Shown: in pieces, positions 33,961 through 48,500 of the stretch | Numbering within the stretch: the stretch's first letter is position 1 | Layout: each line of letters begins with the position of its first letter | NCBI RefSeq assembly: GCF_037975245.1 | Contig: NC_092568.1 | Span: 29,888,001 to 29,952,000, forward strand | Reading direction: 5' to 3' | DNA from: Apostichopus japonicus | Lineage: Eukaryota; Echinodermata; Holothuroidea; Aspidochirotida; Stichopodidae | Length of the DNA: 64,000 bases | Made by a program: the position numbers and the translations under genes | The notes under the pieces: generated by a model | Seen by the model: only the letters and a program-made list of their open reading frames with translations | What the model was told of the DNA's origin: nothing | Database searches by the model: none

Positions 33961-36900
33961 TCTATCTCAGAGTTCTCTCTTGCAATCGTAGCAAATTTAC
34001 TGAGAATTCCTGTCGTAGTCTCACTTCTGTATCAGCCAAGTCCACAGTTAATTAATGGTTCATTTTCGCCTATAAAACTCCTCTGTATGTGAGACGTTAA
34101 ACTAGCTCTCGCCACCCTCCCCAACATTTACCTTCAGCACCAGCCCCCCCCCCCCCCACATACCTACCTGGCTATACGTCTGTAATGTCGCCACCGCTCC
34201 TGGCCCTCCCGCTTTCCATTTTTTTTCTGGGTATTCAGAGCACATTAACAGCCAAGCAAAACATTCGGAATGCTGCATCACATTGCCACGAAAAATGACA
34301 AATTTATTACTGCTTATCTACTGCAAGAAAAGCCTGTGTAGGTAAAAGTATTAGTAAGAGCCTAGGGGAACTGGCGTTTCGATCCTACAGCAGGATTTTT
34401 TTGATAGTCAAGAAAAAAATGTTAAACAGGAAATGTATAACACCTATCGATCAGTATGTATACGTTTGGTAAAATTAATAAGTGAAGCCGTACCTGAAAT
34501 AAGGAATAAGTTTGTTGAGATGAAAGTACCAACTAGCCGTACCAACATATATATTCTCCCATCAATGCCACTGCAACCTTAAAGCATTCCTTTTGCGTCA
34601 AATTTCATGCGGCACATTTCTGCCTGTTCAATCACAAATGTTCATGATGTGCTCTCTAGAAACCCTAGGGATCCTTCTGGTTAATTTGATCATTTTGGGA
34701 ATATTAAAGCCAATGAAAATCCCTAGACATCCCTGAGAGAAGGAAGGTAAAGAGGGGGGGGGGGGGCAAGAACGCCATTCATCAATTAAGACAAAATTAC
34801 CAACGGCGACAAAAAGTAATCATAAAAATGAAAATAAAATATTTTCTTTAAATTTATCCGTTTTTGAAATGAACAGGAAGCGACAGTGTTAACATTGAGT
34901 AATAAAATGATGGCGTCGTGAATTAGAAAATCAATCGATTTTTTTTTCTGATTAAGTTTTGCGTTTTTTTCATGTTATGATAGACGGACCAGTTGTGATA
35001 ACATGAGGCATTAATAAAAAAAAATAGATATAATTAAATCAATGAATAAAATGATTTTATTTTTATGAAACATGCAAATTATAAGTCCTGGTTGCTTGTG
35101 ATAATCGAGTTTCACTTCTCTCAAAATGTACTCCCAGTCAAATGTATCGTATGCTAAGAGACAGTTTCAAAATTTTATAGTTTCCTTTTTGTTCTTGTTT
35201 ACGTACAAACCTGTTAGCTTTTAACCTCAACAATTGATGCCAAAAAAAAAATATTCAGCCCGTTTGTTCCTACATGGCAAAAGAAAATATAACGATTAAG
35301 TTTGTGTTTGCAGCTGGTTGGATTGATGTTGATAAACCGTTTCGATGAGTCTATTTTAAGATACAATCCCATTTCAAGGTAGATAAATGCTATGAATAGT
35401 CAATTATTTTCTTCTTTTAATTTTTTTTTTCAAATTATGAAGTAACATTGATTTTGCATCTAATTACTACTAATTATAAAACATATCTAGTCGCCGAAAT
35501 GATGAAAACGGAATCAAATTCATTTCTCCCTATTCATAACCCTCATTCGGTGAAACAAAATCATAGAAGGGGGTGCCTTAGTCTAGTCAATTCCGACCTT
35601 TCTTTGAATAATATTTGGTGTATTTGCTAAGAATTATTGACTAAAACCTCCCCCCTCCCTTCCAATCCCCACTCTCCCAACCCCAAACCAAAAAAAAAAT
35701 TGACTCCATGAGATTTTATGCTGCAGATGTAATCAGCTGATTAAATACCTCAAAATGTTAACTCTTTTTTTTGTTAATTCTGCGCAACAAAGGTTTTACT
35801 TCATCAGTTTAAATATTATTACCGTGACAACAATCCTCCAGTGTTGAGGTTCTGAAAGATCGGCTTTATCCAAAATCCTGGCAGTAGGATTACAAGAGAT
35901 TTAAGCGGATTTCATTTACTTCAACTGAAATACCTTCTGATGCAAGATGCAAAGAGAGACCGTTGTATCATTGTTGTTATTGTTATTATTATTATTAATC
36001 ATTTTCTTTTTTTATTAAATTGAATTTATTTCCCCCATAAAAATTGTTTCAGTGCAAAATCCCTTAATTTGATGTTAACTTTTTTACTCCAAGCAACATT
36101 TCAACAACATTTTCCACCAAAAGGCAACTCATACATTGCATAACCCCCCCCCCCCCATTTCTACCCTCCCAATCCATTCTCAAGAGAGAGAGAAAAAAGG
36201 GGAAAAAACGTTTATATAGACGCCGACCGTTATTGACTTAGAGTGACGTCAATTTCTCATCTTTATGCCTCATAAATCTTCCCAAAAAATATGGAATTGA
36301 TAACCCGAATTTGCACTTATACGAATAATATTTATCAAATAAATCTTCTCGTAGCCTTCCTTACACCCCTTTGTAATCTTTCCAACCCCCTTAAGCTCCC
36401 TCGCTCAACCAAAAGTGGCTGGTATGACTATTGCGTTATCAATTCCTTCGGTTGAGGAGTAATCAAATTTAAGAGAGAGGGAGAAAACCCCACTAAATAT
36501 CAGAAGTGCAATGCACCCATTGCAACGTATATATCTCTCTCTAAATTTCCCAAATATTCATCCCTATACAACCTTCCTCTTTTTCAATTTAATTTCTCTT
36601 TAACTTTCTAATTGCAGACCCATTTATGCATGGAAGTAATTAAATACGACAGGTAAAAAAAAATTCAATCATCTCTGAGGAAGCTCATCGTTGGGCTAGA
36701 CGCGGGGTGTGAATGATCAGTTTTTCCCCTTTCCCTTTTTGTTATGGTTTAATACCATAATGATATATCTCATCCAATTCGATGCGAATTTAATCTTTGT
36801 CTCCGCAAACAGCAGTTAACATCCATTTGATGAGTTTAGATCCCGCGGGACTGCCGGCGGGAAGGTATGGCTATACGTCGCATGACGTTCACTCGTAATA

Positions 36901-37336
36901 GAATCAATTCAGCTACACTGTCGACCACCATTTACTTATTTTGCCTCTCTTTTTTTTTCGTTTTGGACTTTTCTTTTTCTTTTTCTAGATATATCGCGGG
37001 GAAAAGATACATATGCAAAATACACTTCAATTCCCTCCTGCTTGTCAAAACAATTCATCTTCTAAAGAAGATACTCGATTTAACGAAGAGTTGTGGAAAT
37101 TTCAATTTTTCCTAAGCTTAGTTCCAAAAGGTCAAACGTATAGGATATATATATAATATATTAAGAATTTTTTTTTTTCCATCGCGATATTTGATTTCTT
37201 TTATAACTTTGTGGATTATTTTTGTAGAAAATTAATGTTCCATATTGAGACGAGATAAGACAAATAAAACACCATGCCTGGTGGAGGTACAAGGTCTTGG
37301 CAAACGAAGAGATCATGTATAAAGAAACACGTGACC

Positions 37337-37340
<4 letters not shown>

Positions 37341-37379
<39 letters not shown>

Positions 37380-37452
37380 GATATATATAGATATATATAT
37401 ATATATTTATATGTATATATATATATCTATATATATATACATCTATATAATT
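37341..37452. repeat. AT-rich microsatellite
   Basis: Interrupted (AT)n with TTATAT, AGATAT and GTATAT variants. Confidence 0.95.
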
Positions 37453-37680
37453 ATATATAGTTGTTATTAGTAACAAAGATTTAGTGGGATTCTCACGGCC
37501 TTAGATTCTTATTCCCCTCCCCAAATAAAATCCTTTCATTTCACCTTCGTTTTGTCTTCTTAGTTCTTTATTGAAAACTCCGTGTTTGGCTTTCTTCTTT
37601 TGTGTTCGATCTTCAATGCTCACACATGCAGAGAACTAACGAATGAAATAACGGAGTTTGAACGAACCAAAATGAGTACG

Positions 37681-37727
37681 GTGGGGGGTGGGGGGTGGGG
37701 GTGGGGGGTGGGGGTGGGAAGGGAGGG
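37681..37727 (+). other. G-rich tract with G-quadruplex potential
   Basis: Six or more runs of three to six G separated by one or two bases on the plus strand. A further run of about 14 G lies at 37840-37853. Confidence 0.6.
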
Positions 37728-38400
37728 CGATGGGGATGTGGTTGGAGTAAAAAGCTCATGCCAAACCCATCTGGGTTACGGGGTTAGCGATACTTTGAAA
37801 TATAACACAAGGTAAAGAAAGTGCAAAGTATATTTTTTTGGGGGGGGGGGGGGGTGGAGATCCAACGGGAAAATGGTTAAAACAGCATTTTAATTCATTT
37901 TGTTATGCATTTCATGCTACTTAATTAAAAGAAAATCATAGCCAAGGTGCCGACCATATATAGCTTGCTTAACGTGAAGCTATTGATCAAACCTCAATTT
38001 CACTAGAAACAACTCAGAAATCGACAGAGACGAGATTTGCAGAGAAAATCAGCTTTAAATATAATATTGTTAATTAAAGTCACTAACTGAAGGGAATATT
38101 CTAAAAACAGTTACAATAGATCAATAAATTGTTTGGTTGATTTTTACATTTCTTTTTCTCGCCTTATACTGCGAGTGCACAAAACTCACTTTAGACCACT
38201 CCACAAATTTTCTTTATATCCTTTGTTCCCAATTATCAACTTTCAGGTTAAATTTTGTAATCATACTTCATTTGCATTTTTAAAACAAAAGTCAAGTTCA
38301 TTGTCAAAGTTAAAGTATAAAACTGATTGCTAACTGATAAATACCAATCACCGTATTAATATGATACAAAAGAGTTCTCTGTAAGAAGGTTTCCTTGACG

Positions 38401-38432
38401 CACCTCCCCCTCCCTGTGGGGGAGGGGAGGTG
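38401..38432. repeat. GC-rich inverted repeat (hairpin)
   Basis: CACCTCCCCCTCCC and GGGGGAGGGGAGGTG face each other across a loop of about three bases, forming a stem of some 13 pairs with one bulge. It stands out in AT-rich surroundings and has no T-run that would mark a terminator. Confidence 0.7.
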
Positions 38433-41400
38433 TAGTCTTTCCCCCTAGTTTATCTAAATGTTGTCAACCCGTGCTTGAAAAGAAAGAAAAAAACCTCACT
38501 ACATTAATTTTGTTTAAATCACCCGCACTTAAAACATCTCTCGCATGTAGCATATAAACTTGAGTGTTAAATCATAAATGACGGATATACTGATTAAAGA
38601 TGATTCCATAATTGTCCCTCAGACTATACATTTTGAAAGTGGTGTATTAATGACACACAAAGCACGCCTCCATTAGACATCTTATACGATGCTATAAAAT
38701 CTTTGAAACAGAATAATTTGAAATGGAAATCTCCCAGTAAAACTATAATTAACTGCACTGTTATGAGAGCTCAAATAGAGTCGAGACGATATCGGAAGAA
38801 ATAATACAACAGGCTTTACATTAAGTTATATAAATTATACATCCAAAAATGAGTGACTGATTACGTAATAGTTTCACCATCAAAAATTTTCATCAAACGG
38901 AACAAATTAAAAAATATATATTTGACAAGAAAGAGAGTTAATTTTGAAAAGCAATACTTGCTAAAAGTAGACAATTATTATTACTATGAATTTCTTTTTT
39001 ATCTTTTTGCTGTTTTTCAAACTAAACTTGTAAGTTGTAAATGAAACACTTGTCGAAACGAGATGAAAATTATACAAATGGAACGATACAAAGTTATTAA
39101 TAATATTGTTTGAGAGGGGGGGGGGGCATGGACCAGGTTGTGTTTCATCGATTCAAAAATATATATATATACTGTGTCAGAAACACAATCTCAACGCCCT
39201 TAATCGCCACCCTGTATGCAGCTTGAAGTCTTAAACTTGCTTTGACCACAGGGTATCCTTGGATTGAAACTCTTACATTCATAGACCTTTGCTTACAAAA
39301 ACAACTGCTTAAATACATCAATTCATTCAGAAAATGTCCTAAAAAAAAATTAGAAAAGTCGCCACTATTTGGTCTCTTTTGTTGTCAACGTCCTATAGCA
39401 TTCATATACTGCAGATTGAAGCATTTGTTAGTCGTACTTGGCTAACTTACTCCCGTATCTTTTTCCTCTTTATCAAATCGACCGCTTATTTTCGCCTCCT
39501 TTCTCTCCAAAGCCAAAGAACAACTAGTCATGTTTATATTTCTTTCAATCTTTGAAATTAAGCCTATTTTGCCAATAGTTGTGATATGGTATCTATATCT
39601 CTTATACTGGTGAACGCCATTGACAAAAAAAATTGCCCCTGGCCCTCCGTATATACTCACCGAAGAAAAGAAAGGTAGAGAGAAAGAAATAAACTTTTAA
39701 CTTTGCCATTCGGTTATTCATCTACGTTTTTTTGCCTCAGTCGAATCTACCTATATGTCCTTTGAAAAGTAAAATCGAACGAAATATTGAATTGCAATAT
39801 TATGTTTCTGGCGGGGTCTTGAAAAAAACCGAAGTAAAAAAAGAGTGTTGTTGTGAAAAATTGCTTGCACGTGAATACTACTATACCGACCTGTAGTCTG
39901 ACGGCTGTTAATTGGCTGTTTGTTAAGATCCACGGCGCGCGTTCACTCAAACGACTTGTCGCCCTCTCTTTTCAGTCTTTCCGTAAAAGGCGAGAAAAGT
40001 CAAGAGACTAACTATTTATTTGTGGTCTGTAGTGACTTGTGCAGTCGAGTGCATTTTCATTACAAGACCACCCGGTGTTTCCCCCACACCCGTATGTATA
40101 CCGACCCTAAAACGCCCCATTTTACCTTCGATACTTTACGCCCTGTGATTTCACCTCCCTCCCTCTTTTCTTTCTTTCCTTGGGACCACGAACTCGCGTT
40201 TCCTTTGCAAAGTATGTAGAGAAAGCAAGTGTGAATATTGACAGATTGTTCATTGCCAAGTACAATAGTCATTAACTGGTTCAATGCGAATCTTATGTGC
40301 CCTCAGGGGTACCTCTGTATAATTACCCAGTGGGCTGCTGCAGTACTTTGTGGCTGCTGTTTCCTCTCCTCTTGTTGTCCTTTGTAATTACTGATTATAA
40401 AAATTATTAGTCAAAGTGCTGTTGTCAAAAGAAAGACCCTTGCGTGGAGTCTATAGAAGCAACAACAACATCAAGAAAAATTAAAATAGAAAATGGTTCC
40501 TGTCACACAAAAAAAAACACATTTGTTTGATTCCAAAATTGTCGGTTCTTTTTATGATTTCTAAATGTGAAGTTGTGTGTTTCTTCCAGAAGATTGCGAT
40601 GCTCCATATGGTATATGCATAGGACATATGATATAAAGTAAAATAACATTCATCAATATAATTAGTTGAATTTTGAAAACATTCAAGAAAAAAAAGACAA
40701 AATTTATAAATAAAATTTAGAATCTCGCAGTATATCAGAAACAATAAGTTTCTTTAAACTATAAATGATTTAAAGAAAAAAATAAAGCAATTATAGCCTA
40801 AAATTATTTTATAATATCATTCAAATGTATTTTAAGATAAGCCTATAGTCACACCCTAAGATATGGAAGAGGAAAGATTTAAATTAGAGCGCATTACAAG
40901 AAACATTATTGTCTTTCTACTAAATAAAGGGTAAAACACCGGGCTTTACCTCGCTTAGTTTACAACTTCTTTCAAATGTATGGGGGGGGGGGGGTGGTTG
41001 GGGTGGGGTGGGCAGCTGAGAGTAGAGGATTGGGGATTTGGGTTTGTGGTGGGAGAGAGGGAAGCTAACAATGAACTGGGTCCAAAAAAAAAACGCCATT
41101 GGAGGGGGGGGGGTACATTAAATTAGTGGAATGATTCGAAAATGTGCGAAAAAGGCTTTTTTATGTAGGTTAATGAAGAAATGGCGGCATGTATATCACA
41201 GGAGCTCGTGTCAGTGATAGCTCGAACTATCATACAAAGAAGATATATCTATCGTAAATGAAATATTCTCTAACTTCTCTGCAACTCTGGAAAATAACGT
41301 TTTCAATCACCTTTGCTATTTAGACCTGCCATTTTCAACCATCATGTGTCTGTTTCAACCATCATCTGCCATTTTCAACCACCATTTTCAACCATCATTT

Positions 41401-41546
41401 TCAACTATCATCCTTACATCTTTCATAGTTTTTCTCATCTTTGGGCGTATAATGTACAGGGGAGGGAATTTCCCAAAGACAGTGAACGTTTTAGCAACAG
41501 GCTGAGTTGTCTGTGTCACAGAGTTGCCTTAGTTCGGTGTTCCGTA

Positions 41547-41620
41547 CCCTGGGGTTATATATTCCCCTAGGGTGCATACATTCCCCTGGGTGCATGCATT
41601 CCCCTGGGGTTCGAGACAGG
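41547..41620. repeat. Short tandem repeat around CATTCCCCTGGG
   Basis: ATTCCCCT(A/G)GGGTGCAT is repeated three times in tandem with small variations. Confidence 0.75.
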
Positions 41621-41765
41621 ACTCCATGGAGCGTGCGAAGCTATAATGGCTCCCACAGAGGTATTGTAGGCGACAACATGAATGGATCCCCGTGCCTAAT
41701 TCTCAAATCGTAACGAAGTTGGAAACGTTTTTTGCAGTTACTTAATAAAAAACAAGTAGTGGCAA

Positions 41766-42500
41766 GAAGAAATATCTAACGTAATAACAATAATAATAAT
41801 AATAATAATACCAAACACTTATAAGGCGCTAATTATAAGCAAATGCAAATCACATCAAAAACAAACCCCCCCCCCCCAAAAAAAAACAAAAAAAAACAGC
41901 AACACTACCTCGTGAAGAGGTACGTTTTTAGCTTAGCAATGAACAATGATTTATCGGTTATGTATTTTAGATAATTGGGAAGGGAATTCCATGACTTTGG
42001 ACCAGAGATACAAAAAGCACGCTTACTATAAGTAAGACCAACAGTTTGAGGAACAGGTAAAGTAACAAAAAGAAATTGACGGGTATGGCGTTTGAGTTGC
42101 TTAATGCCAATAATTTCACAGAGATAGGCCTATTTTGGTGAGAAACCGTAAATGCAGCCATGTACTAAATTAAAAACTTTGAAGTGTATTCTTGCTTCAA
42201 TTGGTAACCAGTGCAACGATATAAGAAGTAGGGGGGGGGGGGGTTACCGAGGGTGCATTTTGATTGCTTAAACAGTAGTTTAGCAGCCCAGTTTTGAACT
42301 TTGTGCAGACGTTTCGTGAAGGTTTTTGGAAGACCAATAAAATGGAGTTACAGAAGTCGAGACGAGATGTCACAAAGCATAAAATAAACGTTCACTTAGT
42401 TCACGAGACAGATAGTGCCTTATGTAGATCTTAGTAAAATCCCGTAAGTAAAATACATCGGAAGAGATTCTTAAACTCTTTAAATTTTGCAACTCAGGAT
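41766..42500 (-). mobile_element. 5'-truncated LINE fragment, C-terminal reverse transcriptase (CR1/L2-like)
   Basis: Read on the minus strand, with frameshifts allowed, the order is: FYLRDFTKI, VTSRLDFCNSI, GLPKTFTKRLHKVQNWAAKL, LHWLPIEARIHFKVF, RAFCISGPKSWNSLPNYLK, SLFIAKLKTYLF, stop. This is the conserved C-terminal thumb/tail of non-LTR reverse transcriptases of the CR1/L2/Jockey group, the part that follows the catalytic FADD box. At least two frameshifts and a poly-C run (42229-42243) disrupt it. The 3' end carries a short untranslated segment and an (ATT)n tail at about 41787-41810, typical of this group. Only the 3' part is present, so it is a dead insertion. Confidence 0.82.
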
Positions 42501-45500
42501 ATTAAAACAAATATCTCAATTAATTTGACAATTTAGATCAGTAATTTGCAAACAATTTATAAGTAGTGTTGCATGGTATTGGAAACATAGTCACGATTGA
42601 TATGCTAGGATTGAAGATTAAAGGGAAATAATTGTATTTATTGTTGTTCGTAAACATAAACATAACTACTGATTATTATTAAACCTGATTATTTTTTTAA
42701 ATTATTATTATTATTTGTATTATTATTATTACAATTATTATTATTATTATTTCCAATCCGAATAACATCTACCCTAATCATGAGTCAGGTAGGGTATTGA
42801 CCCAACTTAAACACAAGTAAATAATAAAATATATATATATATAAATAAAGCGATAAGAAACATTTAAAATGATGATCGCAGTTTTTCATGCTAGAATATA
42901 TTCTGTATTCCCTTGACAGAAATTATACAAAATACATGAAATATTCAGGAATGTTTAGTCGAAACAATCTAGTATGTTATAATACTATTCACTTTTCTGG
43001 AGTCGCAAATAAATTCAAAAAGTGGGTGGGTATTATCTTCCCATGTATATCTCACCCTCACCCCACCCCCACCCCCAAATAAGAGAGAGAAAGGGAAAGG
43101 AAAAAATTGCTGTGAAATGAAAGATACAGGTATATCATCACGTGTTTATATTATTGATATTTTTTATAATATGACTAAATCAGAAAGGTTGCAATATTAT
43201 CTGAAATTGGAAATGGATGTTTTTTGTTTGGCGTGATACCCGAGTTCCTTATTTTAATTCTTTTTGCCGTGATACCTGAGTTCCTTGTAATAATTCCTTT
43301 TCATGTTCGTTTTTATATATTTTTTTGCTTGTTGATTATTGCTATCCCAAACTAAAATACAACACTGCAATTACTTGAGTTTCAACCCAAATAATGACAA
43401 AAATTCGATAGGATTGAAGATTTTTTTTTCAGTGACAAATTGGCGAATGAGTTAATTATGTTTCATATAACTCCTTATTCTAGAGCGAATAAATGTCTTC
43501 TAACTTCGATTCAGTTTCGGTTCTATAGACTTACGCCGTGTGACTCTATAAAAGAGTGAAAGTACTCACGAAATCGACCAGTCAAAATAAAGGATTTTCC
43601 GGTTTGTCGATCGCATGGTACTATCCCGGTGCATGAATCGCGCGCGCAAAAGTTCATCTACAAATGATTCTTATTACAAATTGGTAATTTTCACGATTTA
43701 TCAGTGGATAAAGTACAACAAGTCTTCTTAGGAAATGAAGGAAATATTTTTGAAGACAGTTAAACAATTGATGCATCGATTTTATAAACAATTTCATTTA
43801 AGCTACATGAATTATTCAAGATTATGGATAATTGTAAAATATGACGTCATTTGACTAAGTTATTATAATACCGTACTGAGTAAATTCTAAGACCTACTGG
43901 AATAGCTACTTTCAAATTCCATAACGTTTAGATTTATCACTAAATTAACTGATGTGATATCACAGGTGCACACTGAAAAAGAAAAACGCTGAGCCCATAT
44001 CCTTGCTATCCAAGGTCAAACCAGCCTAAGAGAAAAAGGGCAAAAACAAACACTACACATTTGGCTGTCAGTGTGCAACTATGACATAACATTTACTTGC
44101 TTCGTAATTTAGGAACTGAATGCAAATTTCACCAGGGTGCTCAATTCAATATATTCTTCTTTTCAGTAACCAAAAATAACTTACCCTCTGGAATATCCTG
44201 TTAATGTTTCTTGCTTCTGTAACCTCCCGACGGCAACACTGTACGGTGATTGTTATATATAGTGCCAACAACACGGTGAATATTACTCTATATATGAGTA
44301 TTTATGATCATAATCAAACTAACATGCGAGCTTATACTCAGCAATATCCATTATTATTATTATTAATATCACGTTATCAGTCGAACGTGTTTGTTTACAA
44401 AGAGTAGATCGAGACAGGATATTTAAATGCATCATTACACGGACAACACTTTCAATTTTTCTTTTCTCTTTTTCACTTCTCTATTAAGGTTAGTGACCTG
44501 CGTTTTCTATCAAAAAAAAAAAGGAAAGAAAGAATGTAGTTGGTTTCAGACATCGTAAAAGAAAAACCATTCTTACGTCATTCTTTTGTTCATTGATATA
44601 ATAAAAAAAAGCTAAGAGTGATTGAGCACTGAGCTACCATGTGGGCAGAAAGACCGTTCCTTCCCGATGCGTCAGAGGGTTGTAGTATTTAGTTTTCTTG
44701 TATATACTACGTCTATTCATTGTTATATATTTTTTTTCACGTGGATTCTACTCCTCTGTATACACATCCCTGGGGATATCCCTATTGTTTTCTTTCAATT
44801 TCGAGAGAATGGTCCCGAGCAAGAACCCTCTGTTTAAACTGTCACTCATCTATGATCGAGGGCGTCCTCCATTCATAGTGTTCCTCCATCCGTGACTGCG
44901 TCTGACGAGTTGTACAGAACATTTGCAGTGTATATAGTGCGCCAACAGTTCTTTTCGATATCTCCACATCTTTCTCATTTCTCGTTTAAAGCTGCAGCCG
45001 CTTGCTTGCTTGCATTTCACAATTATAGAACCGTATATCGTCACGTTCCATGTAAGTTCTCTTGTGTGTACGTATGTGTGTACGTATGCAGGTGTACGCG
45101 TGTGTGTTTGTGCGTAGGATAGGGAAGGGTTAGATAAAGAGATAATATTTAAAATAGCTGACATAAACGCTATCAACTGCCTCGTTTCTCCCCCAAATGG
45201 TGCAGTTAACCGTTAGTACTATATAGTCGTCGGTATTTGCCCACAAAATATGACAGAAAGTCAGATGAATGGTCACACTTGCTCTCATTTCAACAAGCAG
45301 TTTTAATGTCAATTTTAAGCAATATAGACGCTTCTTTATCCTCCATTTTAATAATCTTCATAATCCGCAATGCTTGAGAATAATTTGGAGGATCAAAGCC
45401 GTTAATAGGAAAGTACTTTTGAAATATTCTAAAAAATTTCAGCTAAACATTTGTGGCGAATACTGATGATCCAGTTAAAATGGACTATAAGATTAAGACT

Positions 45501-48500
45501 ATAGACTATAAGACAGTCGTTTTCTCCACTAAATGAATTTTAAAAGGGTAAGTAATTCATATTTCCACATAAGTTCTCAATATTTCTTTGCTCAGACACT
45601 TATAATTTCGATCACCCTATAGTATTTACCCCATTTACATGGTAAACTACAAAAATTCGGAATATTTTGCCACAGTTAGTTCATTATCTGACTATTAGCT
45701 ATAAATACTAGCTATATATCCATTGGTAGAATATTTGTGTGGTTTCGAATATCATCGAAAACTTGAAACGAAACACTAACTCAACATGTTGCTTTAAGAT
45801 CTGTAATTCGCGTAACCGTTTCTCTTACCGGTTTCTGCGGTTCATTGTATTATATTAGATACAAATCGTGTATAGATGTGTATACATGGTCCTCAATCTT
45901 GTTATGCCTGATTAAAGGACCCGCAAAGAACAGGAAACTGTTTCGTCTTCTTATTCTCCTCATCCGCCCCACCCCTATCTCCACCCCACCCCCATCCCCA
46001 CCCCACCCCACTCCAACAATCAGTATAAAGTTGATCCTAGATTTTAATCACTTGGGTAATTAGAATTGATTTTCCTCTTACGGATGGATTATTTAAGGAG
46101 GATACAACTACTGACGTAAATGAGGAGGTTTTCAACCACTTCAATTTACGAACAAACTGTGTAATCTACGTACGGTATGATGCAAAAATAGGGGTTGGGT
46201 GGGTTGGTGATTACCCCTGGTTGCTGTTGGTCAATCGAATATTTATGTCCTGTCTGTGTAAATCTTCAGCAAACCTAAATATTGAATATCTCATATTTGT
46301 ATGCCACAGAAGCCCTTAAAATATTATTGTTTTCTTTCAACAGCTTGAGAATGATCACATGACCCTTATTCCCAGCAGCACCAGCAGTAGGGGAACAGCC
46401 CCCCTCCTCAGCCCTAAGCAATTATTCCTTATGTACCTCTTTCGCCTTTTCCCGATTACAGATACAATATGCCGATAATAATATTAAGAGATCTACTGAT
46501 TGAGAGAATAGTAAACCTCACTACACCATTCTTAAAAACCATAAATACTCTTGGGCGCCGATTATTGGTTCCGTCTTTGTTCCTAACGAAACCAGTACTG
46601 GGTTACGTGGTGGGACTACAGTTTAGTGAGTACATATATGTACGATACCGTGATCACGACAACAATACTGTGGTATTAAACTAAAGGGAGCGGGGGGGGG
46701 GGAGGTGGGCGGGGGCATATATATAATTGTTTCCCTGTTTCAGATCCCCTTTCTCCATTACACTTTTCCATATCTCTCTCCTCTACACCTTCAACGGATT
46801 CATATGAGATGTAACTGAGGTTGCGCCACTGTGTGGTTCTGATTGACATTTCACACAACTGAACTTTTGCAGTTCACATCTATAAAGATTCCGCCTTGCG
46901 GTGGTTCAGTGTGTTGTGTTGCAATGTCAATTGTACCGGCTAAAACTAACCCCATATTGACTTTTCTCGTAACGACCACATTTCTTGTTTGGAATGCTGA
47001 CACTATGTGGATTCTGTATATCTTAATCCGTAAACAACATCTGTATGTATGTACCTCGCGTTTTATCATTACAGAAGTATATAGCGTACGACACTGCAGT
47101 ATTCCCACGTATTGCTTGGCTTCAGTGTGTCCAAGGAATAAAAAAGATAAAATTAGTTAATGCATGTAAGAGGCTATCTAATCAAGATGATAAATTGAAA
47201 CGTCAGCGACAAACAATAAACGAACAGGTTTAGGATCCATAGGGGCAAGAAAAGATCTGCAGTGGTCTGTAAGATAAACCTGCCGAAGCTTACCGAAACT
47301 TGCCGAATGGTACGAACCTCAAGAAGCCGGAGGGAATTGGACTGCTGAACACCGCTGGTTATAATATAAGTTTACTTTTCAGTTTTATTTTTTTGTGACT
47401 TGAGATCTGAAAAAAATGGTCCCTATTGCTCAAACTTCGACTATAGCAATAATTAGATTCCACTATCAAATCAGCTTCACTCCTTGATATTTTTAATCGT
47501 GTGATATTGTACTACTTAATTACAGTTTGAGCATTTCTTGATTAAAAGGAAGGGGGTGGGGTGGGAGGTTGGCTTGGGGTTTGAACTTCTATAATAATAC
47601 TTTTCCAAATTTGTGAAATTGTTAACATGATAAAATTTAGGGGCAATACTGATGATCGGAAATCAATAACTTTACCTGGGGATTTTTCGGTTACTCAATG
47701 GGCTGACAGGGCGCAACATTGGCTGACAGGAGCGCAACCTCGTGTATTTCCGAGGAAGCCAACGCCACCTCGCCCTCTCCTCCCACTGGTGGGAGTACAA
47801 AAAGGAAATCCTTGTGTAGATTTAATAAATATATACTCTAACATGTATATGCTGTACAACCTAACCAGTCGACAATTCTTCAATATTGTTTAAAAGGTTT
47901 CAAAATATATCACAAGTTACGCATCTTTGCACCCTTCAATTTACCAACATTTCTCAAAGGGTAGGGACCAACCCTCCCCTTACACCCCTTTTTTGAGCTG
48001 TTACCTGATAAGTATACCAAAAACCCCTCTACAGAGATTCATAGCTGGTTTCCCAATTGTTTTATCCTCTTTTATACCTTTTGCTGGTTTACACCCTTAA
48101 CAATAAAAAGATACCGGTGTCTTGATGGGGATCAGTTAGCTATTTTTATCACTTAATTACTCCTTTTTACATTACATAAATTTAAATTATGCAAATATTC
48201 TCATATTTATTTCTCGTCACTGAAGCATATCCCTGTGTTACTCAACAATAATCGCGTTAAAAGTATTAAATGCGGCCAAAAAAAATCTGTAATTACATTA
48301 TGATATCCATAATCTGTTCGAAGCTATTTAAACGCGTTAACCGTTACCTCTTAGTAGTCAAATCACTGAACCTGCCAAGCACAAAAGTCAATTTTCCTAC
48401 TTTACCGTTGTATACCGAATAAAATGTAAATTGATATCTCATCTCATTCCCGGTTTTCACTTCTTTCAAAGCTTATATAATCTTCCCAACTAATTTTATT

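Larger units (their letters stand above)
33961..41765. other. Long stretch without recognised gene
   Basis: AT-rich sequence with scattered C runs (34146-34158, 36146-36157), G runs (34755-34767, 37840-37853, 40981-40994, 41104-41113), an AT microsatellite and a strong inverted repeat at 38401. Open frames (for example 39920-40219 plus) have no recognised motifs. The GC-rich patch at 36840-36866, with CCCGC/GCGGG self-complementarity, is the only compositional island noted. Confidence 0.4.

Noticed and set aside
41967..42161. 64-codon minus-strand frame rich in Leu/Val
   Set aside because: Out-of-frame reading of the LINE reverse-transcriptase tail; the family motifs are in another frame.
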